From the NCBI GenBank assembly GCA_900465665.1, contig UBJO01000049.1, forward strand, positions 62,001 through 126,000: DNA of 64,000 nt, in the 5' to 3' direction. Positions 26,124 through 36,300 of the stretch are shown in pieces. How positions within the stretch are numbered: the first letter of the stretch is position 1; every line of letters begins with the position of its first letter. The stretch comes from Hyphomicrobiales bacterium (GTDB lineage Bacteria > Pseudomonadota > Alphaproteobacteria > Rhizobiales > Rhizobiaceae). The notes under the pieces are model-generated. The model saw only the letters and a program-made list of their open reading frames with translations. It ran no database searches and had not been told where the DNA came from. Made by a program: the position numbers and the translations under genes.

Positions 26124-26275
26124 GACGGACAAGCGTTAGCAATCGCTGAAAAAGCGTCACCGAGACAAGATTCCGGCGCCCGCTCAGGCTCTGCTCTCTT
26201 GCCGAGCGACACGTGGCGCGCCTAGAACTTGGTGCAAGGCCGCAACGATGCGCGGCCATTCCCAAGAGAAGCGCC

Positions 26276-26914
26276 ATGCACGAGACCCTGAGCTACCTTC
26301 CGCAGATCCTGCCCGCCTATATCGCCTATATCGTTGCCGTCATCAGCCCCGGCCCGGCCATCATGGCGATCGTCTCGACATCCATGATGCATGGCCGCAA
26401 GGCCGGCATGACGATCTCGCTCGGCATTTTCGCCGGCTCCTTCACCTGGGCCTGCGCGGCCGCACTCGGGCTTGCCACCATCCTCAACACCTACGCGGTC
26501 GCGCTTGAGATCCTGAAGATCTTCGGTGGCCTCTATCTGCTCTATCTCGCCTACAAGGCCTTCAAGGCCGTCCGCGCCAACCCCGATATCCAGCAGGCCA
26601 CGACGCCAAAGAATATGTCGACGCGCGCGTTGCTGCTGCGCGGCTATGGCATTCACGTCACCAATCCGAAGGCGATCTTCGCATGGCTGGCGATCATTGC
26701 GCTGGGCATGCCGCAAGGCGCGCCGGCATCGGTTGCCGGCCTGATCGTCGGCATCTGCCTGACGACGGGCTTCATCGTCTTCATGGGCTATGCCGTGCTC
26801 TTCTCCACACCGCAGGCGCTGAAGATCTATTCAAGCCTGCGTCGCTGGATCGAAGGCGCCATGGCAGCCTTCTACTGCTTCGCAGGGCTGAAGCTTCTCA
26901 CCAGCCGCATCTGA
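26276..26914 (+). CDS. LysE/RhtB-family amino-acid exporter
   Basis: 212-residue membrane protein of the LysE/RhtB translocator family with about six membrane helices. The family start is AYIVAVISPGPAIMAIVSTSMMHGRKAGM, with the conserved SPGP near residues 22-25, and LYLLYLAYKAFKA. ATG 26276 follows CAAGAGAAG. Substrate not predictable; relatives export lysine, homoserine or threonine. Its stop faces that of ispG with a 28-bp gap. Confidence 0.9.
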   Translation: MHETLSYLPQILPAYIAYIVAVISPGPAIMAIVSTSMMHGRKAGMTISLGIFAGSFTWACAAALGLATILNTYAVALEILKIFGGLYLLYLAYKAFKAVRANPDIQQATTPKNMSTRALLLRGYGIHVTNPKAIFAWLAIIALGMPQGAPASVAGLIVGICLTTGFIVFMGYAVLFSTPQALKIYSSLRRWIEGAMAAFYCFAGLKLLTSRI

Positions 26915-26942
26915 TTTTGGATAGGGAAAGCGACGGCGCGGA

Positions 26943-28196
26943 TTACTCCGCCGCCGTCCTGTTCTGGCCGAAACGCTTTTCGATGTAATCGGCGACCAGC
27001 GCCTCGAAATCCGACGCGATATTCGGGCCGCGCAGCGTCATCGCCTTCTGACCGTCGATATAGACGGGCGCCGACGGGCTTTCGCCCGTGCCCGGCAGCG
27101 AGATGCCGATATCGGCATGCTTGCTTTCACCCGGGCCATTGACGATGCAGCCCATAACCGCGACGTTGAGCGCCTCGACACCCGGATACTTGTCGCGCCA
27201 CACGGGCATGTTCTTGCGCAGGTCGTTCTGGATGTTCTGCGCCAGCTCCTGGAAGACCGTCGACGTCGTACGGCCGCAGCCGGGACAAGCGGCGACAACA
27301 GGAATGAACTGGCGGAAGCCCATGACCTGCAGGATTTCCTGCGCCACCTGCACTTCGCGCGTGCGGTCGCCGTTCGGCTCCGGCGTCAGCGATACACGGA
27401 TCGTATCGCCGATCCCGTGCTGCAGCACATAGCCCATGGCGGCCGACGAGGCGACGATGCCCTTTGTGCCCATACCGGCTTCGGTGAGGCCGAGATGCAG
27501 CGCATGGTCGGAACGCTCGGACAGCATGGAATAGACGGCGATAAGGTCCTGCACCTGGCTGACCTTGGCAGACAGGATGATGCGGTTGCGCGGCAGGCCG
27601 ATCTCTTCGGCAAGATTGGCCGAGATCAGCGCCGACTGCACGATCGCCTCGCGGGTGACCTGGCGCGCCGAAAGCGGCGAACCCGCCGCCGAATTCTGGT
27701 CCATCAGCGCGGTCAGCAGTTCCTGGTCGAGCGAACCCCAGTTGACGCCAATACGCACCGGCTTGTCGTAGCGGATCGCCATCTCGATGATGTCGCCGAA
27801 CTGCTTGTCCTTCTTGTCCTTGAAGCCGACATTCCCGGGATTGATCCGGTACTTCGCCAGCGCCTCGGCGCAATCGGGATGATCGGCCAAGAGCTTGTGG
27901 CCGATATAATGGAAGTCGCCGACCAGCGGCACGTCCATGCCGAGGCGCAGCAGCCGGTCGCGGATGCGCGGCACGGCGGCAGCGCTTTCATCGCGATCGA
28001 CAGTGATACGAACAAGCTCGGAGCCGGCCTTGTAGAGCGCGGCCACCTGGGCGACCGTGGCATCGATATCGGCCGTATCCGTATTGGTCATCGACTGGAC
28101 GACGACGGGCGCGCCGCCTCCGACGATGACGCCGCCGACATCGACGGCAACGGATGCGCGGCGCGGTTTCGGATCAAAATCCGTAGCTGAAGACAT
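26943..28196 (-). CDS. ispG: 4-hydroxy-3-methylbut-2-enyl diphosphate synthase (flavodoxin)
   Basis: Iron-sulfur enzyme of the non-mevalonate pathway converting MEcPP to HMBPP. 417 residues. Landmarks are VQSMTNTDTADIDATVAQV, the barrel segments VPLVGDFHYIGH and YRINPGNVGF, and the 4Fe-4S cysteines in VVAACPGCGRTTS plus VAVMGCIVNGPGESKHADIGISLPG. ATG 28196 is used; the upstream extension to 28271 shows no conserved sequence. Confidence 0.95.
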   Translation of the reverse strand: MSSATDFDPKPRRASVAVDVGGVIVGGGAPVVVQSMTNTDTADIDATVAQVAALYKAGSELVRITVDRDESAAAVPRIRDRLLRLGMDVPLVGDFHYIGHKLLADHPDCAEALAKYRINPGNVGFKDKKDKQFGDIIEMAIRYDKPVRIGVNWGSLDQELLTALMDQNSAAGSPLSARQVTREAIVQSALISANLAEEIGLPRNRIILSAKVSQVQDLIAVYSMLSERSDHALHLGLTEAGMGTKGIVASSAAMGYVLQHGIGDTIRVSLTPEPNGDRTREVQVAQEILQVMGFRQFIPVVAACPGCGRTTSTVFQELAQNIQNDLRKNMPVWRDKYPGVEALNVAVMGCIVNGPGESKHADIGISLPGTGESPSAPVYIDGQKAMTLRGPNIASDFEALVADYIEKRFGQNRTAAE

Positions 28197-28293
28197 GGAT
28201 AGAGCTCTTGAACCCTTAAATTTCGTGCCTTTCAGGTGGATCATGACCGCCCGCTTGTCAACCCGCGGCATCCATCACTTTGTTTGACGTCTG

Positions 28294-29487
28294 TCAGTGA
28301 CCGCCACCGGAAATGCCGTCGGCGTAGCGCGCCAGATGGGAAAGCGCCAGCACGACGAGGAGAAGCACCGGCAGCGCCATGAACACCACGGAGAAGCCGA
28401 CATGCTCCGCCACGAAGCCGATCGCCGACGGTGCCACCAGCATGCCGGAATAGCCCATGGTGGTGACGACCGAGATACCGATACCTGCCTTCAGATGTGG
28501 AATATTGCCCGCTGCCGAAAACGCGATCGGCACCATGTTGGAGATGCCGATACCGCAGAAGGCGAAGCCGAGAATGGCGATCTCGGCATTCGGCGCGAAA
28601 CCTGCGAGAAGCATGCCCGCGATGGCGAACAGGGTGCAGATCCTGAGCGTCATGACGCCACCCAGGCGATCACGAACGAGGTCGCCGGCAAAGCGCATCG
28701 CCGCCATCGTCAGCGAGAAGGCCGCGAAGCCGAAGCCGGAAAGCGCAACCGAAGCACCAAGTTCCTCGCGGAGATAAAGCGCGCCCCAATCGAGCACCGC
28801 ACCTTCAGGCATCATCGAAAACAGCGCGACGAGACCGAGCAGCCACGGCAGCGGCACCATCGGCAGCCGTGTCTTCTCTTTCTTCGTATCGGGATGCGGC
28901 TGGTCGGCAAGGATCATGTTCCAGGCAACCGCAAGCGTGATGGCCGCAAGAGCCGTGGCGACGACGGCATGCGCGAACACGCCGAAATGCGCAATCAAAA
29001 GCCCGCCGAGGCCGGCGCCGATCAAGCCGCCGAGGCTCCAGAAGGCATGGCAGGACGACATGATCGCCCGCCGCATCGATTGCTCGACGGCAACCGCATT
29101 GGCGTTCATGGCGACATCCATGGCGCCCATGAAGCCGCCGAATAGAAAGATCGCGATTGCCGCCGTCACGATATTGGGCGCCAGCGTCAGCGCCAGCAAG
29201 CCGGGCAACAGGCAGACGGCCATGGCAAGCGACACGACCCGCGATCCATGCCGGGCGATCTGCGCGCCGGCAAGCGGCATCAGCGTCAGCGAGCCGATAC
29301 CGAGCACCAGGATCATCAGCCCGAGGTGGAACTTGCTGAGCTCCAGCCGCTCGGCGAATTCAGGAATCTTCGGCGCCCAGGAACCAACGGTGAAGCCGTT
29401 GATCAAGAACAGCAGCGACACCGCCGTCCTGTTCTTGGTGACGTATCCGCTTCTCACCGGAAGCGCTGTGTTGACGTGATTATCCAT
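28294..29487 (-). CDS. MFS transporter (YbjJ-like)
   Basis: 397 residues with about 12 hydrophobic segments. The first helix has INGFTVGSWAPKIPEFAERLELS, typical of the YbjJ-type branch of the major facilitator family. ATG 29487 with GGGAAGAGA is better than ATG 29499. It lies 60 bp after the end of the DeoR-type gene on the same strand, so the pair may be co-transcribed and the transported compound could be the regulator's sugar. Substrate unknown. Confidence 0.87.
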   Translation of the reverse strand: MDNHVNTALPVRSGYVTKNRTAVSLLFLINGFTVGSWAPKIPEFAERLELSKFHLGLMILVLGIGSLTLMPLAGAQIARHGSRVVSLAMAVCLLPGLLALTLAPNIVTAAIAIFLFGGFMGAMDVAMNANAVAVEQSMRRAIMSSCHAFWSLGGLIGAGLGGLLIAHFGVFAHAVVATALAAITLAVAWNMILADQPHPDTKKEKTRLPMVPLPWLLGLVALFSMMPEGAVLDWGALYLREELGASVALSGFGFAAFSLTMAAMRFAGDLVRDRLGGVMTLRICTLFAIAGMLLAGFAPNAEIAILGFAFCGIGISNMVPIAFSAAGNIPHLKAGIGISVVTTMGYSGMLVAPSAIGFVAEHVGFSVVFMALPVLLLVVLALSHLARYADGISGGGH

Positions 29488-29547
29488 GTCTCTTCCCATT
29501 ATGCACTGGCGCCGGCACTCCTCGTCCGGCGCATCATTGAACGATAT

Positions 29548-30330
29548 CTATTCGGTTTCGCCGGCAACCAGCGTCTTGCAGCCAAGATCGCGGTAGCGCG
29601 CAAGCATCTGAGGATCGGCGTCCCGCTCGACCACGAGGCAGCCGCAATCGGCGGCCGAAAGCACGCCATGCGGCGCGGCCGTGCCAAACTTGTCGGAGGT
29701 GACGGCGACGAGCACCTGCCGGCTTTTGGTCGCGACGAAGCGCTTGAACTCCGCGTCCTCGAAACCGAAGACGGTGACGCCCGCCGCGATATCGACGCCG
29801 CAGGCGCCGAGAATGCAGAGATCCGGCGACAATGGCTCCATGTCGCGCATCGCCTTCGCCCCCAGCGCGCCGCCCACCTGCCGATCGATCAGTCCACCGA
29901 TCAGGATGACGTTGACGAGCGGCTTGTCGATCAGCGCCGCGGCAATCGACGGCGCGTTGGTCACCGCCGTCAGCGGCAGATCCATCGGCAATGCCATGGC
30001 GATCGCCAGGTTCGTGCTGCCAGCATCGAAGAACACGGTCATATCGGCTGCGATCTGCGAAACGGCGGCCGCCGCCAGCGCCTGTTTGCGATCGCGCGCG
30101 ATACCGGCGCGGTGATTGAGGCTGCCGCCGGCGGGAGAAACCGGCAGCGCGCCGCCATAGACCCGCTCGCAGAGCCCTGCCGCCGCCATCTCGCGCAGGT
30201 CGCGGCGAACCGTATCCTCGGACACGCCGAATTCCGCCGCAAGCTCGGCGGCGAGCACGCGCCCATGCGTCTGCAGCTTGCGCGAAATGACGCTCTTGCG
30301 CTCCTGCAGCAGAAGTTCGTTCGTATTCAT
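29548..30330 (-). CDS. DeoR/GlpR-family transcriptional regulator
   Basis: 260-residue repressor. The N-terminal DeoR helix-turn-helix (LAAELAAEFGVSEDTVRRDLREMAA, near residues 27-50) is followed by the effector domain with FFDAGSTNLAIA (sugar-phosphate pocket) and VTNAPSIAAAL. It is divergent from an amino-acid ABC importer across 240 bp holding a TTCACA-T-TGTGAA palindrome, and upstream of an MFS gene on its own strand. Which neighbour it controls is not certain. Confidence 0.9.
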   Translation of the reverse strand: MNTNELLLQERKSVISRKLQTHGRVLAAELAAEFGVSEDTVRRDLREMAAAGLCERVYGGALPVSPAGGSLNHRAGIARDRKQALAAAAVSQIAADMTVFFDAGSTNLAIAMALPMDLPLTAVTNAPSIAAALIDKPLVNVILIGGLIDRQVGGALGAKAMRDMEPLSPDLCILGACGVDIAAGVTVFGFEDAEFKRFVATKSRQVLVAVTSDKFGTAAPHGVLSAADCGCLVVERDADPQMLARYRDLGCKTLVAGETE

Positions 30331-30420
30331 GCCGGATTTAGCCTGACAATTCTCAAATCGATTGAATCATGCATAAACCGATACAAACGTGCAAACAAGC
30401 AGGAGCGAACAAATCATCTC

Positions 30421-30498
30421 TTCACATTGTGAAACACTGAACACCAAAACCGTGATAAATGAGAAAAATATTCGCAGTTGCCGATTTTATTCGCAGTT
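30421..30498. promoter_or_regulatory. Operator-like palindrome and direct repeats between deoR-type gene and ABC importer
   Basis: TTCACATTGTGAA (30421-30433) is a perfect palindrome around one T. TATTCGCAGTT occurs twice, at 30469-30479 and 30488-30498, 19 bp apart. Both lie in an AT-rich stretch upstream of the binding-protein gene and could be regulator sites. Confidence 0.5.
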
Positions 30499-30570
30499 TT
30501 TGACGCATCGCGGCATCGGCTTTTCTGCGATTTTCCAGCCATCGAACACACTGGTGAATTGGACAGACAC

Positions 30571-31344
30571 ATGAACCTCCTGAAGACCCTCGCCACCGCA
30601 GCCCTGATCCAGGCCGCCGCCCTGATGCCGGCGCTGGCCGGCGAAAACCTCGCCGCCATCAAGCAGGCAGGCGTGCTGAAGATCGGCACCGAAGGCACCT
30701 ACGCCCCGTTCACCTTCCATGACGCCAGCGGCAAGCTTGTTGGTTTCGACGTCGAGATCGGCGAAGCGGTCGCGGCCAAGCTCGGCGTCAAGGCCGAGTT
30801 CGTCGAAGGCAAGTGGGACGGCCTGATCGCCGGCATCGACGCCAAGCGATACGACACCGTCATCAACCAGGTCGGCATCACCGATGCGCGCAAGCAGAAG
30901 TACGACTTCTCCGAGCCCTACATCGCCTCCAAGGCCGTGTTGATCGTTCGCGACGGCGACGACAGCATCAAGACCTTCGCCGATCTCAAGGGCAAGAAGT
31001 CGGCCCAGTCGCTGACCAGCAACTTCGGCAAGCTCGCCGAACAGTCCGGCGCCGAACTCGTCGGCACCGACGGCTTCGACCAGTCGATCCAGCTGGTTCT
31101 GACCAAGCGCGCCGACGCCACCATCAACGACAGCCTGTCCTTCCTCGATTTCAAGAAGCACAAGCCCGACGCTCCGGTGAAGATCGCCGCACAGGAAGAG
31201 AATGCCGACCACTCCGGCATCATCATCCGCAAGGGCGAACCGGAACTGCTGGAAGCGATCAACAAGGCGCTCGTCGATATCAAGGCCGACGGCACCTACA
31301 AGACGATCTCCGACAAGTATTTCGGCCAGGACGTCTCGAAGTAA
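30571..31344 (+). CDS. Polar amino-acid (cystine-type) ABC transporter binding protein
   Basis: Periplasmic solute-binding protein of family 3, 257 residues. Signal peptide residues 1-21 (cleavage after ALMPALA). Mature part: LKIGTEGTYAPFTFHDASGKLVGFDVEI, KWDGLIAGIDAKRYDTVINQVGIT, DFSEPYIAS. The residues resemble the cystine-binding FliY/TcyJ group. A terminator-like hairpin after it could reduce expression of the following permease and ATPase genes relative to the binding protein. Confidence 0.9.
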   Translation: MNLLKTLATAALIQAAALMPALAGENLAAIKQAGVLKIGTEGTYAPFTFHDASGKLVGFDVEIGEAVAAKLGVKAEFVEGKWDGLIAGIDAKRYDTVINQVGITDARKQKYDFSEPYIASKAVLIVRDGDDSIKTFADLKGKKSAQSLTSNFGKLAEQSGAELVGTDGFDQSIQLVLTKRADATINDSLSFLDFKKHKPDAPVKIAAQEENADHSGIIIRKGEPELLEAINKALVDIKADGTYKTISDKYFGQDVSK

Positions 31345-31374
31345 GTCTGATCGACAGCGCAGATCTCCTCCCAA

Positions 31375-31406
31375 CCCCTCCCCGCAAGGCGGAGGGGCTT
31401 TTTATT
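31375..31406 (+). terminator. Hairpin with T-tail between binding-protein and permease genes
   Basis: CCCCTCC/GGAGGGG (31375-31381 with 31391-31397) followed by CTTTTTATT. In the middle of a likely operon this would act as an attenuator favouring the abundant binding protein. Confidence 0.65.
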
Positions 31407-31450
31407 GGGCGCTTTCAGACTAACTTTGCACGCACGGTGCCGCCTCTTAG

Positions 31451-31484
31451 CCCCTCCCCCTTGTGGGAAGGGGTTGCGGAGGGG
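31451..31484. repeat. Second GC-rich intergenic palindrome
   Basis: CCCCTCC (31451-31457) pairs with GGAGGGG (31478-31484), and CCCCTT/AAGGGG inside offers a competing stem. The same outer arms occur in the hairpin 75 bp upstream, so the two belong to one palindrome type. Confidence 0.6.
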
Positions 31485-31526
31485 TATTCCACGTCGAACC
31501 GATAACCCCCGCGAAAGGGAACGCCC

Positions 31527-32207
31527 GTGCCGCACTGGCTTCAATTGATGGCGGATTCGCTCGTGCCCCTGTTGTGGGCCGGGCTGGTCTTCACCATTCC
31601 GCTGACATTGCTGTCCTTCACCTTCGGGCTGGTGCTCGGCCTGATCACCGCCATCGCCCGGCTCTTCGGCGCCGCCCCCTTCGTGGCGATCGCCCGCTTC
31701 TACGTCTGGGTGATCCGCGGCACGCCGCTTCTGGTACAGCTCTTCGTCATCTTCTACGGCCTGCCCAGCATCGGCATCCTGCTCGACGCCTTCCCGGCCG
31801 CCCTCATCGGCTTCACGCTCAATATCGGCGCCTACAGCTCCGAGATCATTCGCGCCGTCATCTCCTCCGTCCCCAAGGGCCAGTGGGAGGCCGCCTATTC
31901 GATCGGCATGAGCTGGCGTCAGGCGATGAGCCGCACCATCCTGCCACAGGCCGGCCGCGTTGCCGTGCCGCCGCTGTCGAACACCTTCATCTCGCTGGTC
32001 AAGGATACGTCGTTGGCAGCCGCCATCACAGTGCCGGAGCTCTTCCAGGCGGCGCAGCGCATCGTTGCCACCACCTATGAGCCGCTGATCCTCTATATCG
32101 AGGCGGCCCTTATCTACCTCGCCCTGAGCTCCGTGCTCTCGGCCCTACAGGTCAGGCTGGAACGCCGCTTCGCCCGCTATGGCGGCATGCTGGAGGCAAA
32201 CGCATGA
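31527..32207 (+). CDS. Amino-acid ABC transporter permease
   Basis: Inner-membrane permease of the polar amino-acid uptake (HisMQ) family, 226 residues, about five helices. The EAA motif reads GQWEAAYSIGMSWRQAMSRTILPQA, and the preceding RGTPLLVQLFVIFYGLPSIGI is family typical. It overlaps the ATPase gene by 4 bp (ATGA). It works with the binding protein upstream and the ATPase downstream. Confidence 0.93.
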   Translation: MPHWLQLMADSLVPLLWAGLVFTIPLTLLSFTFGLVLGLITAIARLFGAAPFVAIARFYVWVIRGTPLLVQLFVIFYGLPSIGILLDAFPAALIGFTLNIGAYSSEIIRAVISSVPKGQWEAAYSIGMSWRQAMSRTILPQAGRVAVPPLSNTFISLVKDTSLAAAITVPELFQAAQRIVATTYEPLILYIEAALIYLALSSVLSALQVRLERRFARYGGMLEANA

Positions 32208-32965
32208 TCGAGCTCTCGAACATAGAAAAGCGCTTCGGCGACGCCGTCATCCTGAAGGACATCAGCATCCGCATTCCCGAAGGCAGCGTCACAGCACTCG
32301 TCGGCCCCTCGGGCGGCGGCAAGAGCACGCTCCTGCGCTGCATCAACCTCCTGGAGATCCCGACGGCGGGCACCATTCGCCTCGGCGAGGAAACGCTGAC
32401 CTTCAAGCCCGGCCAGAAGACCAGCTGGCAGGCGATCCAGAAGATCCGCCGCCAGACCGGTATGGTCTTCCAGAACTTCCAGCTCTTCCCCCACCAGACG
32501 GCGATCGAAAACGTCATGGAAAGCTTGGTGAAGGTGCTCAAATGGCCGAAGGAAAAGGCCCGCAACCGCGCCATGGAGCTCTTGACCAAAGTCGGCATGG
32601 CTCACAAGGCCGATGCCTGGCCCTCGACGCTGTCGGGCGGCCAGCAGCAACGCGTGGCGATCGCCCGTGCGCTTGCCCCCTCGCCCCGCGTCCTCCTCTG
32701 CGACGAGCCGACATCGGCGCTCGACCCGGAACTCTCCGCCGAAGTCGTCGACGTCCTCGGCCGCCTCGCCAGCGAAGGCACGACCATGGTCATGGCGACC
32801 CATGACCTGAGGCTAGCCTCGAAGATCGCCAATGACGTCGTCTTCCTGGAAGCGGGAAGCGTGGTCGAGACTGGCAGCGCGCGGAACATCTTCACCGCCC
32901 CGGAACGCGAACGCACCAAGCGCTTCATCTCGACGATCAACGCCGCGCACACCTACGATATTTGA
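32204..32965 (+). CDS. Amino-acid ABC transporter ATP-binding protein
   Basis: ATPase of the three-gene importer, 253 residues. Walker A is GPSGGGKST (about residues 37-45), Q-loop MVFQNFQLFPH, signature LSGGQQQR, Walker B VLLCDEPTSALDPEL and H-loop MATHDLRLA. The DEPTSALDPEL form and the length are typical of polar amino-acid systems. Confidence 0.94.
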   Translation: MIELSNIEKRFGDAVILKDISIRIPEGSVTALVGPSGGGKSTLLRCINLLEIPTAGTIRLGEETLTFKPGQKTSWQAIQKIRRQTGMVFQNFQLFPHQTAIENVMESLVKVLKWPKEKARNRAMELLTKVGMAHKADAWPSTLSGGQQQRVAIARALAPSPRVLLCDEPTSALDPELSAEVVDVLGRLASEGTTMVMATHDLRLASKIANDVVFLEAGSVVETGSARNIFTAPERERTKRFISTINAAHTYDI

Positions 32966-33345
32966 GGGATGCTTACGAGATCACGGGGCAAAGTCAGGAT
33001 TACGGCGGAGCGGATGACCGCAGCCGCAACTCATTGAAACGCAGAGTCAAAAACCCGCTCGACGTCATCCTCGGGCTCGTCCCGAGGATCTAAGCACGCC
33101 TCCCGGAGTTCAACGGTCCTGGCATTCGCGACGGATCAACATGCGCCGTAGAGAACAAGGCGCCAAGTGTCCATGCACGTCGAGCAAGTGGGACCCTTGG
33201 CAGATCCTCGGGATGAGCCCGAGGATGACGGCAGAGTAAGTGGCCGCGTCCGTAACCTATTGAAACGACACAGTACGCCGCCAAGAACGCCATACAGCGG
33301 ATGGCCCGACCGGGCGCCGCATGACACGACGCCCGCCAGCATCAC
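32966..33345. repeat. 380-bp intergenic mosaic with a 28-bp inverted repeat and direct repeats
   Basis: No gene. Two 28-bp copies at 33064-33091 and 33202-33229 are inverted relative to each other with one mismatch. Each is itself palindromic (CCTCGGG...CCCGAGG). Outside them, CCGCAACTCATTGAAACG (33024-33041) and CCGTAACCTATTGAAACG (33250-33267) are direct repeats. The layout resembles the intergenic mosaic elements of rhizobia and may be a remnant of a small transposable element. Confidence 0.75.
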
Positions 33346-36300
33346 TTACCCCGCATAAGTGACCAACAGGTCCTTGGCGTCGATCTGGTCGCCGGCCTTG
33401 ACGAGAACTTCGGCGATCGTGCCGTCCTTCTCGGCGTGGATCGCCGTTTCCATCTTCATGGCTTCGATCGACACCAGCACGTCGCCGGCGCTGACCGTCT
33501 GGCCGGCCGAGACGAAGGCGCGGGAGATGACGCCAGGCATCGGCGCGCCGACATGGGCGGCATTGCCCGGCTCCGCCTTCCGGCGGGCAGCAGCTCCGGT
33601 GGCGCCGTGGGCGCGATCCGGAACCTTGATGCGGCGCGGCTGGCCATTGAGCTCGAAGAACACCGTGACCATGCCCTGGCTGTCGGTGCCACTCATCGCC
33701 TGGTTGACGATGACGAGCGTCTTGCCTTTCTCGATATCGGCAAACAGCTCCTCGCCGTCGCCAAGACCGTAGAAATAGGCGGGTGTCGGCAGAACCGAGA
33801 CCGGGCCGTAGGTGTCGGATGCCAGCGCGAAGTCGGTGAAGACCTTCGGATACATCAGGTAGGAGGCAAACTCGAAGTCGTTGACCTCGCGCTCCAGCTT
33901 GGTCTCGATCGTCTTGCGCTCCGCATCGAGATCAGCGTCTTCAAGCAGCGAGCCCGGACGCACCGTGTAGGGTGCATCGCCCTTCAAAGCCTTCTTCTGC
34001 AGTGCTGCCGGCCAGCCTGACGGCGGCTGTCCGAGATCACCCTTCAGCATCGAAACGACGGATTCGGGGAAGGACACTTCCTTGTCGGCGCTGACGACGT
34101 CGGCGACGCTCAGGTCCTGGCTCACCATCATCAGCGCCATGTCGCCGACCACCTTGGAAGACGGCGTCACCTTGACGATATCGCCGAACATCTGGTTGGC
34201 GTCGGCATAGGCCTGTGCCACCTGGTGCCAGCGGGTCTCGAGACCGAGCGAGCGTGCCTGTTCCTTGAGATTGGTGAACTGGCCGCCCGGCATCTCATGC
34301 AGGTAGACTTCAGACGCCGGTCCCTTGAGATCGCTTTCGAAGGCCGCGTACTGGTGGCGCACGGCTTCCCAGTAGAAGGAGATGCGGCGGATCCATTCCG
34401 GATCGAGACCCGGATCACGCTCGGAGCCGCGCAGTGCCTCGACGATCGAGCCGAGGCAGGGCTGCGAGGTGTTGCCCGACAGCGCATCCATGGCCGCATC
34501 GACGGCATCGACCCCGGCATCGACGGCAGCCAGAACGGTCGCGGCCGCAATGCCCGAGGTGTCGTGCGTGTGGAAGTGGATCGGCAGGCTGGTCGCTTCG
34601 CGCAGCGCCTTGAACAGCACCTTGGCGGCGGCCGGCTTCAACAGGCCCGCCATGTCCTTCAGCGCGATGATATGCGCGCCGGCCTTTTCCAGCTGGACGG
34701 CGAGATCCGTGTAGTACTTCAGATCATACTTCGGGCGCGCCGAGTTTAGGATGTCGCCGGTATAGCAGATCGCCGCTTCGCAGAGCTTGTTCTCTTCGGC
34801 CACCGCATCCATCGACACGCGCATGTTTTCGACCCAGTTCAGGCAGTCGAAGACGCGGAAGAGATCGATACCGCCGGCAGCAGCCTGGCGGACGAAGTAT
34901 TTGACGACGTTATCGGGGTAGTTCTTGTACCCGACGCCGTTGGCGCCGCGCAACAGCATCTGCAGCAGCAGGTTCGGCGCCGCCTCGCGCACCTGCGAAA
35001 GGCGTTCCCACGGATCCTCCGTGAGGAAGCGCATGGACACGTCGAAGGTCGCGCCACCCCAGCACTCCAGCGAGAGCAGGTTCGGCAGCGCATGCGCATA
35101 GGTGCCGGCGATGCGGGCGATATCGTAGGTGCGCATGCGGGTGGCGAGCAGCGACTGATGACCATCGCGCATCGTCGTGTCGGTCATCAGAACGCGCTTT
35201 TCGTTGCGCATCCATTCGCCGAACTTCTTCGGACCCAGCGTGTCGAGCAGCTGCTTGGTGCCGTCCTTGATCGTCGTGCCGTTGGTGTAGGGCACGACAG
35301 GCTCTGCGGCATCCGCGGGCGGGCGCGGCCGATCCTTGGCCTCGGGGTGACCGTTGACGGTGACGTCGGCGAGATAGGTGAGCAACTTCGTCGCGCGGTC
35401 CTGGCGCTTGACCTGCTGGAACAGTTCCGGCGTCGTGTCGATGAAGCGGGTGGTGTAGCTGTTATCCTTGAACTTCGGATGCGTGATGATCGCTTCCAGG
35501 AAGGTCAGGTTGGTGGCGACGCCGCGGATGCGGAATTCGCGCAGCGCGCGGTCCATGCGCGAGATCGCTTCCGACGGGCTCGGTGCCCAGGCCGTTACCT
35601 TGACCAAGAGCGGATCGTAATAGCGGGTGATGATGGCGCCCGAATAGGACGTGCCGCCATCGAGACGAATGCCAAAGCCGGATGCCGAACGATAGGCGGT
35701 GATGCGGCCGTAGTCCGGGATGAAGTTGTGCTCCGGATCCTCGGTGGTGATGCGGCACTGCAGGGCATGGCCGTTGAGCTTGATATCGGCCTGTGCGGGA
35801 ACGCCCGATTCCGGCGTACCGATCGCGAAGCCGTCGAGGATATGGATCTGCGCCTTGACGATATCGATGCCGGTGACGACTTCGGTGACCGTGTGTTCGA
35901 CCTGGATGCGCGGATTGACTTCGATGAAGTAGAATTTGCCGGTATCGGCATCCATCAGATATTCGACAGTGCCGGCGCCGACATAGCCGGTGGCACCCGC
36001 GATCTTCAGCGAATAGGCGGCCAGTTCCTGGCGCTGCGCTTCGGAAAGATAAGGGGCGGGCGCGCGCTCGACGACCTTCTGGTTACGGCGCTGGATCGAG
36101 CAGTCGCGCTCGAAGAGATGAACGACATTGCCGTGTGTGTCGCCGAGAATCTGGCTTTCGACGTGGCGGGCGCGCTCGACGAGCTTTTCGAGATAGACCT
36201 CATCCTTGCCGAAGGCGGCCATCGCCTCGCGCTTGGCTTCGGTCACCTCGCGGGCAAGGTCCTTCGGATCGCGGATGGCGCGCATGCCGCGACCGCCGCC

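Noticed and set aside
31296..31544. 82-codon minus-strand frame across the hairpins before the permease gene
   Set aside because: It consists of the palindromic repeat sequence; such frames are a known by-product of these elements.
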